A DNA stretch of 64,000 nt, taken from assembly GCA_964542915.1 (NCBI GenBank), contig CAZIVP010000001.1, positions 434,001 to 498,000 of the forward strand, written 5' to 3'. The notes under the pieces were generated by a model, which made no database searches, was not told the DNA's origin, and saw only the letters and a program-made list of their open reading frames with translations. The translations under genes and the position numbers were made by a program. The DNA is from CAZIVP01 sp964542915 (lineage in GTDB: Bacteria; Calditrichota; Calditrichia; Calditrichales; Calditrichaceae). Positions 1 through 7,370 of the stretch are shown here, piece after piece (position 1 is the stretch's first letter; every line of letters begins with the position of its first letter).

Positions 1-1
1 C

Positions 2-994
2 GTGGATATCAATGAAAAGATATTTCTCAAAGAGCCCATTCCCAATCATATGAAAAAATGGTGGTACTGTTCAGGCGCCATGCCGTTGATCTTATTCGGT
101 ATTCAGGTGGTAACGGGCATTTTGCTCACTTTTTATTTTGTGCCGTCGCCGGATATGGCTTATGAAAGCGTACGGCATATCACCCAGGATGTGCGTATGG
201 GCATTTGGGTCCGCGGTATCCATCGCTGGGGATCGAATCTGATGGTGATTGCCCTGTTATTACACATGACACGGGTCTATTTTACCAACGCCTATCGTAA
301 ACCGCGGGAAATCAACTGGGTTGTCGGCGCTTTATTGTTTCTGCTGACGTTAACGTTTTCCTTTACCGGTTATTCGTTGATCAACAACCAGTTAGCCTAC
401 TGGGCCACCACCGTCGGTACCAATATGTTTAAAGAGGTGCCTCTGATTGGCGGTGTTATGTTGGATTTTCTGCGTGGTGGTGAAGAGGTAACGGCAAACA
501 CCTTAACCCGGTTTTTTATGATCCATGTGGGTTTATTGCCGTTTTTAACCATTCTCCTCATTGCGGTACATATCATCATTCTACGCATCCACGGCGTTTC
601 CGAGCCGGAAGGATTCCCGAAAGGTCATTATTCTTTCTATCCGCATCATTTTTTTAAGATCATTATACTAACCCTGTTCGTCTTGAGTTTACTGAGCACG
701 TTAACTGTGATATTTCCGCCGGGATTGGGTGTGGAGGCAAATCCTCAGCAGACGCCTTTGCATATTCGTCCCGAGTGGTATTTTTTCCCGACGTATCGTT
801 TTCTCAAGCTGGTGCCGCTGTTAACGGGTATCGCCCTGTCGGCCGCTTTTGTTATCGCTCTGATCTTCTGGCCGTTTATTGAACCGCTGTTATCAAAGAG
901 TTTAAAAAAGCGCGCCGCCATTAGTTATTTTGTGGGCTCGCTCACCATCGTCTTCACGGTAACCCTGACGGTTTGGGAGATGTTTTTCGCATGA
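2..994 (+). CDS. cytochrome b of a bc/b6f-type quinol oxidoreductase (5' end possibly cut)
   Basis: This is the membrane subunit that oxidises quinol and carries two b hemes. In the 330 residues read here, the first heme ligand pair is His74/His88 and the second His175/His190. The 15-residue spacing of the second pair is that of b6-type proteins rather than mitochondrial cytochrome b (14). The quinol-site PEWY motif is at 257-260. Three further membrane helices after residue 215 correspond to subunit IV, so b6 and subunit IV are fused in one chain. The open frame starts at the second base of the window with GTG, so the true start may lie further upstream. A Rieske protein would be expected just before it. 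The octaheme cytochrome follows after 51 bp and is probably co-transcribed. Confidence 0.9.
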   Translation: MDINEKIFLKEPIPNHMKKWWYCSGAMPLILFGIQVVTGILLTFYFVPSPDMAYESVRHITQDVRMGIWVRGIHRWGSNLMVIALLLHMTRVYFTNAYRKPREINWVVGALLFLLTLTFSFTGYSLINNQLAYWATTVGTNMFKEVPLIGGVMLDFLRGGEEVTANTLTRFFMIHVGLLPFLTILLIAVHIIILRIHGVSEPEGFPKGHYSFYPHHFFKIIILTLFVLSLLSTLTVIFPPGLGVEANPQQTPLHIRPEWYFFPTYRFLKLVPLLTGIALSAAFVIALIFWPFIEPLLSKSLKKRAAISYFVGSLTIVFTVTLTVWEMFFA

Positions 995-1045
995 TTTGTT
1001 TCGAAAATCAATATTCAGATAAACGATATCTTTATAGGAGGAAGT

Positions 1046-2653
1046 ATGGAACCTACCATTAAAGCACAGCAATGGTTAATCGGTATTTTCAGTGTGCTGC
1101 TCATCGTCGTATTGATTATAGTGGCCGGCGTGGAGATGAAGCAAACGCGCGAGGCTAAAGCGCATATTGAGATAGATGAAACCACCGGTAAATGCATTAC
1201 CTGCCACGAAAAAGAAAATATTGCGGTGAAGCAGATCGACGCCTGGAAGGAGAGCGAGCACGCTGTGATGGGTATTGGCTGTATGGAATGCCATGATGCC
1301 AAAGAGGGCGAATTTGATGCTCAGAAATGCCCCGAAAGTGATTTTATAATTGCCAGGCACCCCACGCCCAAAGACTGCGGCGAATGTCATCAACGGCAAG
1401 TGGCGGAATTTGCCAACAGTAAACACGCCCACCAATTCTGGCTATTCAAAAACGCCGACCGCGCTATATTCGAAAATCCCATTTCCACGCGGCACGGGTG
1501 TGAACAGTGCCATAATATCAGCAACTTGTGGCCCGACGGCAGCGTCGGCGAATGCGATGCCTGCCACGCCAAGCATTCCTTCAGCAAAGAGGTGGCGCGC
1601 CAGCCCGAAACCTGCGGTGAGTGTCATATCGGACCCGACCATCCGCATATCGAAATTTACAATGAATCCAAACACGGCAATATTTTTAAGGCCAAGGGCA
1701 AAAACTGGGATTTGAGCTATACCACCATCAATACCGACAATCCCATTCCGCTTGAAGTGCCTGTTTGCACCACATGCCACATGGACGGTAACGAAACACA
1801 GCCTATGACTCATAACGTAAGTGCACGACTGGCCTGGGAATCGCAGATGACATGGAGTTTCCGGACGGTTTGGAAAGAAGAAAAACTGGGTACCTGGAAA
1901 GACAAACGTGCTCGTATGAAGGCGATCTGCAAGAGTTGCCACGCTCCGGATTTCATCGATACTTACCTGTTGACCGCCGATCTGGTGAATCTGCAATACA
2001 ATGAAATCCGCCGCGAGTTTGTACGCTGGTCCAAGAAGTTAACCGCCAACGGCACCATCGATCGCATCGAAGCAAACGGCAAATTTTACTCGGACCCTGT
2101 ATTAAACGGCTGGGATGAAGTGCCTGAACACGAAGTGTATTACGCCTGGCACCATGAAGGCCGGCGTTTTCGGCACGGTGCGGAAATGATGGGCGCCGAT
2201 TTTACGCAGTGGCACGGCATCTGGGAAGTGCAGGAAGACATGATCGAAATGATCACCTGGGCTGCAGAGCACGGCGATCGTGAAGCACAGAAATGGGTCG
2301 ATTCCAACCATCCCTCAAAATTTGCAAACTATGCCCTCTACGATATTCCGGGAACGGCCTGGGGCATCAACGTGAAAGCCAATACGACTCCGTTTGTGTA
2401 CAATAACTACCCCGACTACTGGGATCGTGTTTACAGCAACGTTAAAGCGGCCTATGATCAAAAATTGCTGTCCGAAGAACAATGGGAATACTGGCTGGAT
2501 CGCTATGAGAACAGGGAACACCATTTAGGATTGAAATACGAAGCGGATTCTACCTGGAACCACTACAAAAAGCATCACGAATACGATCTGGAACAGATGC
2601 GGAAACAGGTTATCGATTTTGAACTGCCCGGCGGCGCCTTCTACGAAAAGTAA
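1046..2653 (+). CDS. membrane-anchored octaheme c-type cytochrome, HAO-like
   Basis: A multiheme cytochrome expected on the outer face of the inner membrane, probably the electron acceptor or catalytic partner of the cytochrome b encoded just upstream. It has an uncleaved-looking N-terminal helix (residues 9-28) and eight CxxCH heme sites with first Cys at 50, 79, 111, 152, 170, 190, 241 and 295. Eight hemes clustered in the N-terminal 300 residues of a 535-residue protein, plus the region around 377-391 ending in TQWHG, fit the hydroxylamine oxidoreductase (HAO)/epsilon-HAO family. In oxidative HAO a tyrosine near this region is cross-linked to the catalytic heme; here the residue in the DFTQWHG stretch is Phe386. 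I infer a reductive or electron-transfer role, but the alignment is from memory. A strong AGGAGG site precedes the ATG, and a terminator follows the stop. Confidence 0.85.
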   Translation: MEPTIKAQQWLIGIFSVLLIVVLIIVAGVEMKQTREAKAHIEIDETTGKCITCHEKENIAVKQIDAWKESEHAVMGIGCMECHDAKEGEFDAQKCPESDFIIARHPTPKDCGECHQRQVAEFANSKHAHQFWLFKNADRAIFENPISTRHGCEQCHNISNLWPDGSVGECDACHAKHSFSKEVARQPETCGECHIGPDHPHIEIYNESKHGNIFKAKGKNWDLSYTTINTDNPIPLEVPVCTTCHMDGNETQPMTHNVSARLAWESQMTWSFRTVWKEEKLGTWKDKRARMKAICKSCHAPDFIDTYLLTADLVNLQYNEIRREFVRWSKKLTANGTIDRIEANGKFYSDPVLNGWDEVPEHEVYYAWHHEGRRFRHGAEMMGADFTQWHGIWEVQEDMIEMITWAAEHGDREAQKWVDSNHPSKFANYALYDIPGTAWGINVKANTTPFVYNNYPDYWDRVYSNVKAAYDQKLLSEEQWEYWLDRYENREHHLGLKYEADSTWNHYKKHHEYDLEQMRKQVIDFELPGGAFYEK

Positions 2654-2671
2654 CGTTTTGAAGGACGGCGA

Positions 2672-2716
2672 ACCGTGGTTGGCGATGGGTTTATTTTCGC
2701 TAACCACGGTCTTTTT
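2672..2716 (+). terminator. intrinsic terminator of the cytochrome operon
   Basis: A 14-bp stem (2672-2685 with 2697-2710, one G-U pair) with an 11-nt loop, followed by CTTTTT. It begins 19 bp after the cytochrome stop codon. Confidence 0.85.
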
Positions 2717-2993
2717 ATCCATATAAAATTTGTTAAATTGTGATAGTATTTTACAGATAATCAAGAACATGATTGATAATAGCGGATTCGGATTTTTGGT
2801 TCGAAGTGGTCCATTTACATTGCAGGTGATGTCCAAAAATGAATAATTCAATGGTCGAATCGCCTCCCCGCTCTTGAGTGGAAAGAGGGCCGGAGGATAC
2901 TCTAAGACGGTTGAGTTTCTGTTGAACGATGTGGTTATCAAGTGAAATCTCAAAAAGAGGAGCCATCATAACAAAACAATAAATCGAATAATG
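2717..2993. other. intergenic region without a recognisable gene
   Basis: AT-rich DNA between the cytochrome terminator and the structured leader of the TonB receptor. Short minus-strand frames exist but have no ribosome binding site or recognisable protein. It should contain the promoter for the leader, but I could not find a convincing -35/-10 pair. Confidence 0.5.
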
Positions 2994-3204
2994 CGACTCT
3001 GAACCTGTTGTTCTCCCTCATCGGAGACTTCAGGCGGTTAAGGGTAGCCGGGCAACCGGTTGCCTGGCCCGATATTCCGCTTTGGCGGAATTGAATTGGC
3101 AAAGGAGTCTGGATAGCAGTAAAGATTCGAAAAAACTTGGTAATCGACTCATTTATCGGTCTTTATCCCTGCAACCTCCTGACTCTGCGTCCGGAGGTTT
3201 TTTT
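2994..3204 (+). promoter_or_regulatory. structured mRNA leader with intrinsic terminator, candidate riboswitch
   Basis: The stretch upstream of the TonB receptor can fold into a branched RNA. GACTC at 2995-2999 can pair with GAGTC at 3105-3109 as a closing helix. Inside it are a 4-bp stem (3013-3016 with 3023-3026), an 8-bp stem (3049-3056 with 3061-3068, one G-U) and a perfect 7-bp stem with a TTTG loop (3074-3091). Downstream a helix TAAAGA/TCTTTA and then a terminator hairpin (3173-3199) with a T run complete the picture. GGAG at 3103-3107 is also complementary to CTCC in the terminator's left arm, so a terminator/antiterminator switch is possible. I looked for the conserved boxes of cobalamin, TPP, FMN, SAM, lysine and Mg riboswitches and did not find a convincing match. 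The ligand is unknown. Confidence 0.5.
3173..3204 (+). terminator. intrinsic terminator inside the leader of the TonB receptor gene
   Basis: AACCTCC at 3173-3179 pairs with GGAGGTT at 3193-3199 and is followed by a run of T. It lies about 90 bp before the start codon of the TonB-dependent receptor, with no gene between it and the previous terminator. It therefore probably acts as a regulated attenuator rather than ending an upstream transcript. Confidence 0.7.
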
Positions 3205-3293
3205 ATTTTAACCGGATTGACTTTGTCTGCGGGCCTTCCATCGTCGGTTGTACGGATATTTCTTGATCAACCATTATTCAAAAGGAGGTTTTT

Positions 3294-5249
3294 GTGCGCT
3301 ATTCAGCAATGTTACTGCTTTTCTTCGTATTGCTTTCCGGTAATCTTGTATGTGCGGATGAAACAGCGACGGAAAAGGATTCGCTCACTACCTACTGGTT
3401 AAATGAGATCGTTGTGAGCGGGGAACGGTTACCGCTCATAACCACGACGACCATGCATCGCATCCAATCCCAAAAAATCGAACGGCTTGATGTGAGTGAT
3501 CCCTCGCAGGCACTGCGTTTCATTCCGGGTTTACATATGACAAAAAACAGCAAAGGTGAGGCCGGCTTCCAGTTGCGCGGTTATGGCCAACGTCAGATCA
3601 GTGTTTTTCTGGATGGTATCCCGATTTCCCTGCCGTATGACGGAAAATTGGATGTTTCGCAGCTTGTGGGCGATCGATTACAGTCCATACGCGTTGCGCG
3701 TGGTACGGGATCGGCTCTTTACGGTACGAATACGCTGGGCGGCAGCGTCAACATTTTAACGACGTCGCCGGCTAACACAACGCGTGTAAACTGGCGTCTG
3801 GAGGGATCCGATCACGGACGTTATTTTTCATCTATTTATGCCAACCATAGGGTGGGAAAACTTTCCTTCAATTTGGATGTGGCGTGGGAAAAAGCCGATG
3901 AATTCAAGCTCTCCCACAACTTTACTCCCACAATAAACGAAGACGGCGGCCGCCGCGAAAACAGCGCCTGCGATAAGTTGAGCGGCCGGTTTAAGATGCA
4001 ATATCAAATAAATCAAAAGCATACGCTCGGATTGAACTACAGCCGTATCGATAACCGGCAGGAAGTTCCCGTGGATAGCCGGTCCGGACGTCCGCGTTTT
4101 TGGAGGTTTCCCGAATGGCGCAAGAATATTGTCAGTTTAAACAGCCGTCATGTGCTTACGGATTTCATGGCCCTTCGAAGCGTTTTCTATTACGATAATT
4201 ATTATAATCTGTTAAGATCGTATTCCGATGCTTCTTTTGACACTGTCCGCTGGAAATCCACCTATGACGATCATTCGCTCGGCGGAATGATTTATCCTTC
4301 TCTGGATTTGCTTCCCTTCGGCACGACTAATGGAATTCTGGCCATCAAACAGGATGTGCATAGGGAGGAATTTCGAAATTTCGGATTTGACCGCTATGCT
4401 ATGGTCACCTGGACGACCGGTCTGGAGCAGGATATTCGAATAGATAAACGCAATACGCTTGTGGCCGGGTTTGACTTCAATTATTTAAAACCGACGGAGG
4501 CGGCCGAAAGCGATTTACGCGACGCTATTTTTTTAACAAACGGACAAATCGCCTGGAAATACAAGCAGCGTCCGAGCTTACAATTGCATGTGGCGATAGG
4601 GAAGAAAAGCCGCTTTCCAACGCTCAAAGAACTTTATTCCGAACGATTGGGACGCACCGTTCCGAATCCACAACTCAGTGAAGAGCATGCCTATAACAGC
4701 GAGATCGGCCTGCGTTATCAACAGAAACATAATTATATACAAGCGGTTGTGTTCCACAACCGGATGCGCGATCTCATCGAAGTTAGGCAACTCGGCGACG
4801 AGCAGATGCAGATGCAGAACATCGGTAAAGCGGGTATTACGGGCTTCGAAGTCGATTTCAACTGGCGTTTGCAGCCGTTTGATCTCTATGCCAATTACAC
4901 CTATATGGACGCCCAAAATCAATCGGACAACAGAGACAGCGATTATCTTGCCTATCGTCCGGACCACTTGTTCAAAGGAACGGCCTTATGGCGAATCACG
5001 CGCCATTGGCATTGCATGGCCGAAACGGAAGCCGCAAGCGGACAGCATTATCAAAATCCGCAAAATTTGCAGTGGGAGGCTTTAAACGACTATCTTATAT
5101 TAAACGCTAAAATGCGTTACCGGCTCGTCAACGGTATGCATGTGTATTTGCGCGCCAATAATCTTTTGGATGAAGCATACAGCAGCGAATACGGCGTTCC
5201 CATGCCGGGTAGAGAAATTGTCGCCGGTTGGCGTATTGACGTGATGTAA
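3294..5249 (+). CDS. TonB-dependent outer-membrane receptor
   Basis: Outer-membrane beta-barrel that imports a scarce nutrient using TonB energy. The 651-residue chain has a signal peptide (residues 1-21), a plug domain from about 35 to 160 with the typical 'ALRFIPG', 'FLDGIPI' and 'GTGSALYGTNTLGG' segments, a barrel, and a C-terminal end with the usual NNLLDEAY and closing aromatic-rich strand. The size and short extracellular loops resemble BtuB/vitamin-type receptors more than large sugar (SusC) receptors, but the substrate cannot be named. The start is GTG at 3294, behind an excellent AAAGGAGG. It is preceded by a structured leader with a terminator and followed by a polytopic membrane protein 36-48 bp downstream, so receptor and membrane protein probably act together in uptake. 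Confidence 0.9.
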   Translation: MRYSAMLLLFFVLLSGNLVCADETATEKDSLTTYWLNEIVVSGERLPLITTTTMHRIQSQKIERLDVSDPSQALRFIPGLHMTKNSKGEAGFQLRGYGQRQISVFLDGIPISLPYDGKLDVSQLVGDRLQSIRVARGTGSALYGTNTLGGSVNILTTSPANTTRVNWRLEGSDHGRYFSSIYANHRVGKLSFNLDVAWEKADEFKLSHNFTPTINEDGGRRENSACDKLSGRFKMQYQINQKHTLGLNYSRIDNRQEVPVDSRSGRPRFWRFPEWRKNIVSLNSRHVLTDFMALRSVFYYDNYYNLLRSYSDASFDTVRWKSTYDDHSLGGMIYPSLDLLPFGTTNGILAIKQDVHREEFRNFGFDRYAMVTWTTGLEQDIRIDKRNTLVAGFDFNYLKPTEAAESDLRDAIFLTNGQIAWKYKQRPSLQLHVAIGKKSRFPTLKELYSERLGRTVPNPQLSEEHAYNSEIGLRYQQKHNYIQAVVFHNRMRDLIEVRQLGDEQMQMQNIGKAGITGFEVDFNWRLQPFDLYANYTYMDAQNQSDNRDSDYLAYRPDHLFKGTALWRITRHWHCMAETEAASGQHYQNPQNLQWEALNDYLILNAKMRYRLVNGMHVYLRANNLLDEAYSSEYGVPMPGREIVAGWRIDVM

Positions 5250-5297
5250 AGACGCCGGCAACGGAACTTCATTACGCTCGAATCCGTGGAGTTTAAT

Positions 5298-6419
5298 GTG
5301 CAAGAATCACAATCAGCAGATGCCGCTAACATTAGCATGCAAACAAACACTCCGCCTCTGGAGTTGCATGCCGGTCAGCGCATCACGGCTTTATGGGCCT
5401 TGAGCGAAGCTGCGCTGGGCGGCGTGTTGCATGCCTTCCGCATTCCTTTTACAGGGCTCGTGATCGGCGGCAGCGCGGTCATATTTATAACCCTGATTGC
5501 GGCCTTCAGCGGCCGCAAGGGCGCCGTTTTAAAAGCGACGTTGATCGTGATGGCGGTAAAAGCGCTGGTGAGCCCGCACTCGCCGATCAATGCTTATGCG
5601 GCGGTGGCTTTTCAGGGCATGCTTGGCGAACTTCTTTTCCGTTATATCAAATCACACAAAACGGCCGCCTTATTGCTCGGGATCGGCAGTTTGATGCAAT
5701 CGGCGCTGCAAAAACTGATTGTGTTAACGGTGGTGTTTGGAATGGAGCTTTGGGCGTCGATCGATCTGTTCGGAAATTATGTGCTCGCTCAATTCCCGTT
5801 TTTAAGCGGATCGTTTGAAGAATTGAATATCAGTTTCATCCTCATTTCCACCTATGTTGTCATGCATCTGACCGCGGGTGTTGTCGCCGGTGTGGTGGCG
5901 CCGAAACTAAGCCGGAACATAAAAGAGGGCTTGCAGAATCATCCCGATATGTATGAGTTGTCTTTGCATTCCGACCGGGAGGCCCTGGTTCAAAAAAAGA
6001 AAAAAAGCCGCTGGCAAAAACGCTTGACGCTTGCGATTTTGTTCGGCATCGCCGTCAGTATTTTTATTCTTTCCTATTTTCTGCCTGTTTTTGAAAAAAA
6101 CAAGGGCACTCAGGCGCTGATCATGGTATTTCGCTCGGTGGTGATCATGACGACCTGGTATTTTATTCTTGCCCCGTTTTTCCTCAAAAAACTGCGTTCC
6201 TTTCTGAATAAACAACGCCATCGTTACGCGGCTGAAATCGATTCGGTGATGCAATTCATCCCGCTGGTACGGCGTATTGTTTACAAGAGTTGGCTGAAAT
6301 CGGCGCAGTTCAAAAAAACGAAACGTCCCCTTATTTTTGCGGAAATTATTTTATACCACATTTTAACCGTTGATTTGAGCGTTAGCGGGCAATACGAACC
6401 GGATGCGGCGGAAAATTGA
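5298..6419 (+). CDS. polytopic inner-membrane protein, possible transporter component
   Basis: A protein of about 373 residues that I cannot assign to a named family. After a short hydrophilic N-terminus it shows roughly six hydrophobic segments in the first 220 residues. A basic linker (KKKKSRWQKR) follows, then two more strong membrane segments and a hydrophilic tail. The first half has the Gly/Ala-rich look of an ECF-type substrate-binding (S) component, but this is only an impression. I chose GTG at 5298 because GGAG at 5288-5291 lies six bases before it; an earlier in-frame GTG at 5286 has no such site. It sits directly behind the TonB receptor on the same strand, which suggests that it moves the receptor's substrate across the inner membrane. 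Confidence 0.6.
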   Translation: MQESQSADAANISMQTNTPPLELHAGQRITALWALSEAALGGVLHAFRIPFTGLVIGGSAVIFITLIAAFSGRKGAVLKATLIVMAVKALVSPHSPINAYAAVAFQGMLGELLFRYIKSHKTAALLLGIGSLMQSALQKLIVLTVVFGMELWASIDLFGNYVLAQFPFLSGSFEELNISFILISTYVVMHLTAGVVAGVVAPKLSRNIKEGLQNHPDMYELSLHSDREALVQKKKKSRWQKRLTLAILFGIAVSIFILSYFLPVFEKNKGTQALIMVFRSVVIMTTWYFILAPFFLKKLRSFLNKQRHRYAAEIDSVMQFIPLVRRIVYKSWLKSAQFKKTKRPLIFAEIILYHILTVDLSVSGQYEPDAAEN

Positions 6420-6437
6420 CTCCTGTTGTTTTTCCGG

Positions 6438-6785
6438 TTACGCCTCTGCATGCGCACCGTACCGCTCTTTCAGTTTACGATTTTCAAGCATCACACCTGA
6501 AAAAATGGTAAACAGAATAACCGCGATCATAATAACAGCCAGCCGCAAATAATCCTGTTCCGCCGTTATTCGGAAATGGATCAGGTCGATGGTAATGTCG
6601 ATCCAAACCAGAGCCGCAAGCAACATCAAACCCTGCCACATGCGACGAATCCAGTTTTTACGCACAAATAGTGTAAGCAACAGTAAAATCGGTAAAACCG
6701 CCCAGTTCAATCCATGAAAACGCATGATATGGGCCGCAAAGAGGAGAGTGGAAATGATCAGCGGTAATAATCTCAAAATGAGCAT
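6438..6785 (-). CDS. small four-helix membrane protein of unknown function
   Basis: A 115-residue protein with four hydrophobic segments (about residues 3-18, 28-42, 52-66 and 80-98) and a basic C-terminal tail. No family recognised. An AAAGGA site lies seven bases before the ATG. The gene lies directly downstream of an Rrf2-type regulator on the same strand, and the 55-bp gap contains a perfect 6-6-6 palindrome, so it is probably the regulator's target. It converges with the membrane protein gene ending at 6419. Confidence 0.65.
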   Translation of the reverse strand: MLILRLLPLIISTLLFAAHIMRFHGLNWAVLPILLLLTLFVRKNWIRRMWQGLMLLAALVWIDITIDLIHFRITAEQDYLRLAVIMIAVILFTIFSGVMLENRKLKERYGAHAEA

Positions 6786-6806
6786 ACCTGTTCCTTTCTA
6801 TCAAAA

Positions 6807-6824
6807 TACTACTATTATGTAGTA
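6807..6824. promoter_or_regulatory. palindromic operator candidate (Rrf2 target)
   Basis: TACTAC, six bases, GTAGTA: a perfect 6-bp inverted repeat centred in the gap between the Rrf2-type regulator and the small membrane protein it precedes. Spacing and AT-rich flanks fit a dimeric winged-helix regulator. Assignment to the neighbouring regulator is by position only. Confidence 0.5.
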
Positions 6825-6840
6825 ATTAATCTTAAAAAAA

Positions 6841-7254
6841 TTAAAATTTTAGATATTTATGATTACTTAAATCCTGTAACGTTAATGTAAGTAAACTGTT
6901 TTTGATACCCTCGCGATGTTTCACCCAGAACGAATGCAGGGAGCAGGGATTTTCATCGGAACACTCCGCAAAGCCCAGAATACAACGGTTGTAATTGTCG
7001 AGACCCTCCACCACGTCAATAATATCCGATAATCGGATTTGATCTTTTTCTTTGCCGAGACGATAGCCGCCATATTTGCCCTGTTCCACTATAACCAGCC
7101 CGGCAGTATTGAGATCGTGCATCAGACGACTCAAATATTTGTAGGGAATGTTGAGTGTGCTGTGCAGTTCCCGTACTGAATATAAGCGCTGATCGTTGTT
7201 GGCCAGGAATACCAATACACGGATGGCGTATTCCGATGTTTTGTAAAACCTCAT
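6841..7254 (-). CDS. Rrf2-family transcriptional regulator
   Basis: A 137-residue winged-helix DNA-binding protein. The N-terminal start 'MRFYKTSEYAIRVLVFLA' and the recognition helix region 'IPYKYLSRLMHDL' are typical of Rrf2 proteins. The wing 'GGYRLGKEKDQI' follows. The C-terminal half carries three cysteines spaced C-x6-C-x5-C, the arrangement that holds an iron-sulfur cluster in IscR/NsrR-type members. It is therefore likely to sense NO, oxidants or Fe-S status rather than a small metabolite. The start ATG has AGGAGG seven bases upstream, and a promoter with a 17-bp spacer lies just before. It probably regulates the small membrane protein downstream and possibly itself. Confidence 0.88.
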   Translation of the reverse strand: MRFYKTSEYAIRVLVFLANNDQRLYSVRELHSTLNIPYKYLSRLMHDLNTAGLVIVEQGKYGGYRLGKEKDQIRLSDIIDVVEGLDNYNRCILGFAECSDENPCSLHSFWVKHREGIKNSLLTLTLQDLSNHKYLKF

Positions 7255-7271
7255 ATCCTACCTCCTGGTAG

Positions 7272-7300
7272 AATATACATAAATGATTTTTGCTATTCAA
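7272..7300 (-). promoter_or_regulatory. sigma-70-type promoter for the Rrf2 regulator
   Basis: Read on the minus strand: TTGAAT (7300-7295), 17-bp spacer, TATATT (7277-7272). The predicted start is only about 11 bases before the ATG, which is short and lowers confidence. Confidence 0.4.
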
Positions 7301-7302
7301 GT

Positions 7303-7335
7303 AAAAACGCCCCGTTAGGAAGCGAGGCGTTTTTT
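7303..7335 (-). terminator. intrinsic terminator after the prolyl oligopeptidase gene
   Basis: AAAAACGCC at 7303-7311 pairs with GGCGTTTTT at 7326-7334. Read on the minus strand it gives a GC stem followed by a T run, 36 bp after the stop codon of the peptidase. Confidence 0.8.
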
Positions 7336-7370
7336 ATGTTCGTCGAGGTTCCCCGAAAAGACCTACGGTC

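Noticed and set aside
1442..1996. 184-codon minus-strand frame inside the octaheme cytochrome
   Set aside because: Overlaps all but the first heme motifs of a clearly real gene in the opposite sense.
2751..2969. 72-codon minus-strand frame in the intergenic region
   Set aside because: No ribosome binding site, low-complexity translation, no product recognised.
2994..3120. Cobalamin riboswitch
   Set aside because: AGTCTGGATA at about 3106-3115 resembles the B12 box, but the other conserved core segments are missing and the helix order does not fit.
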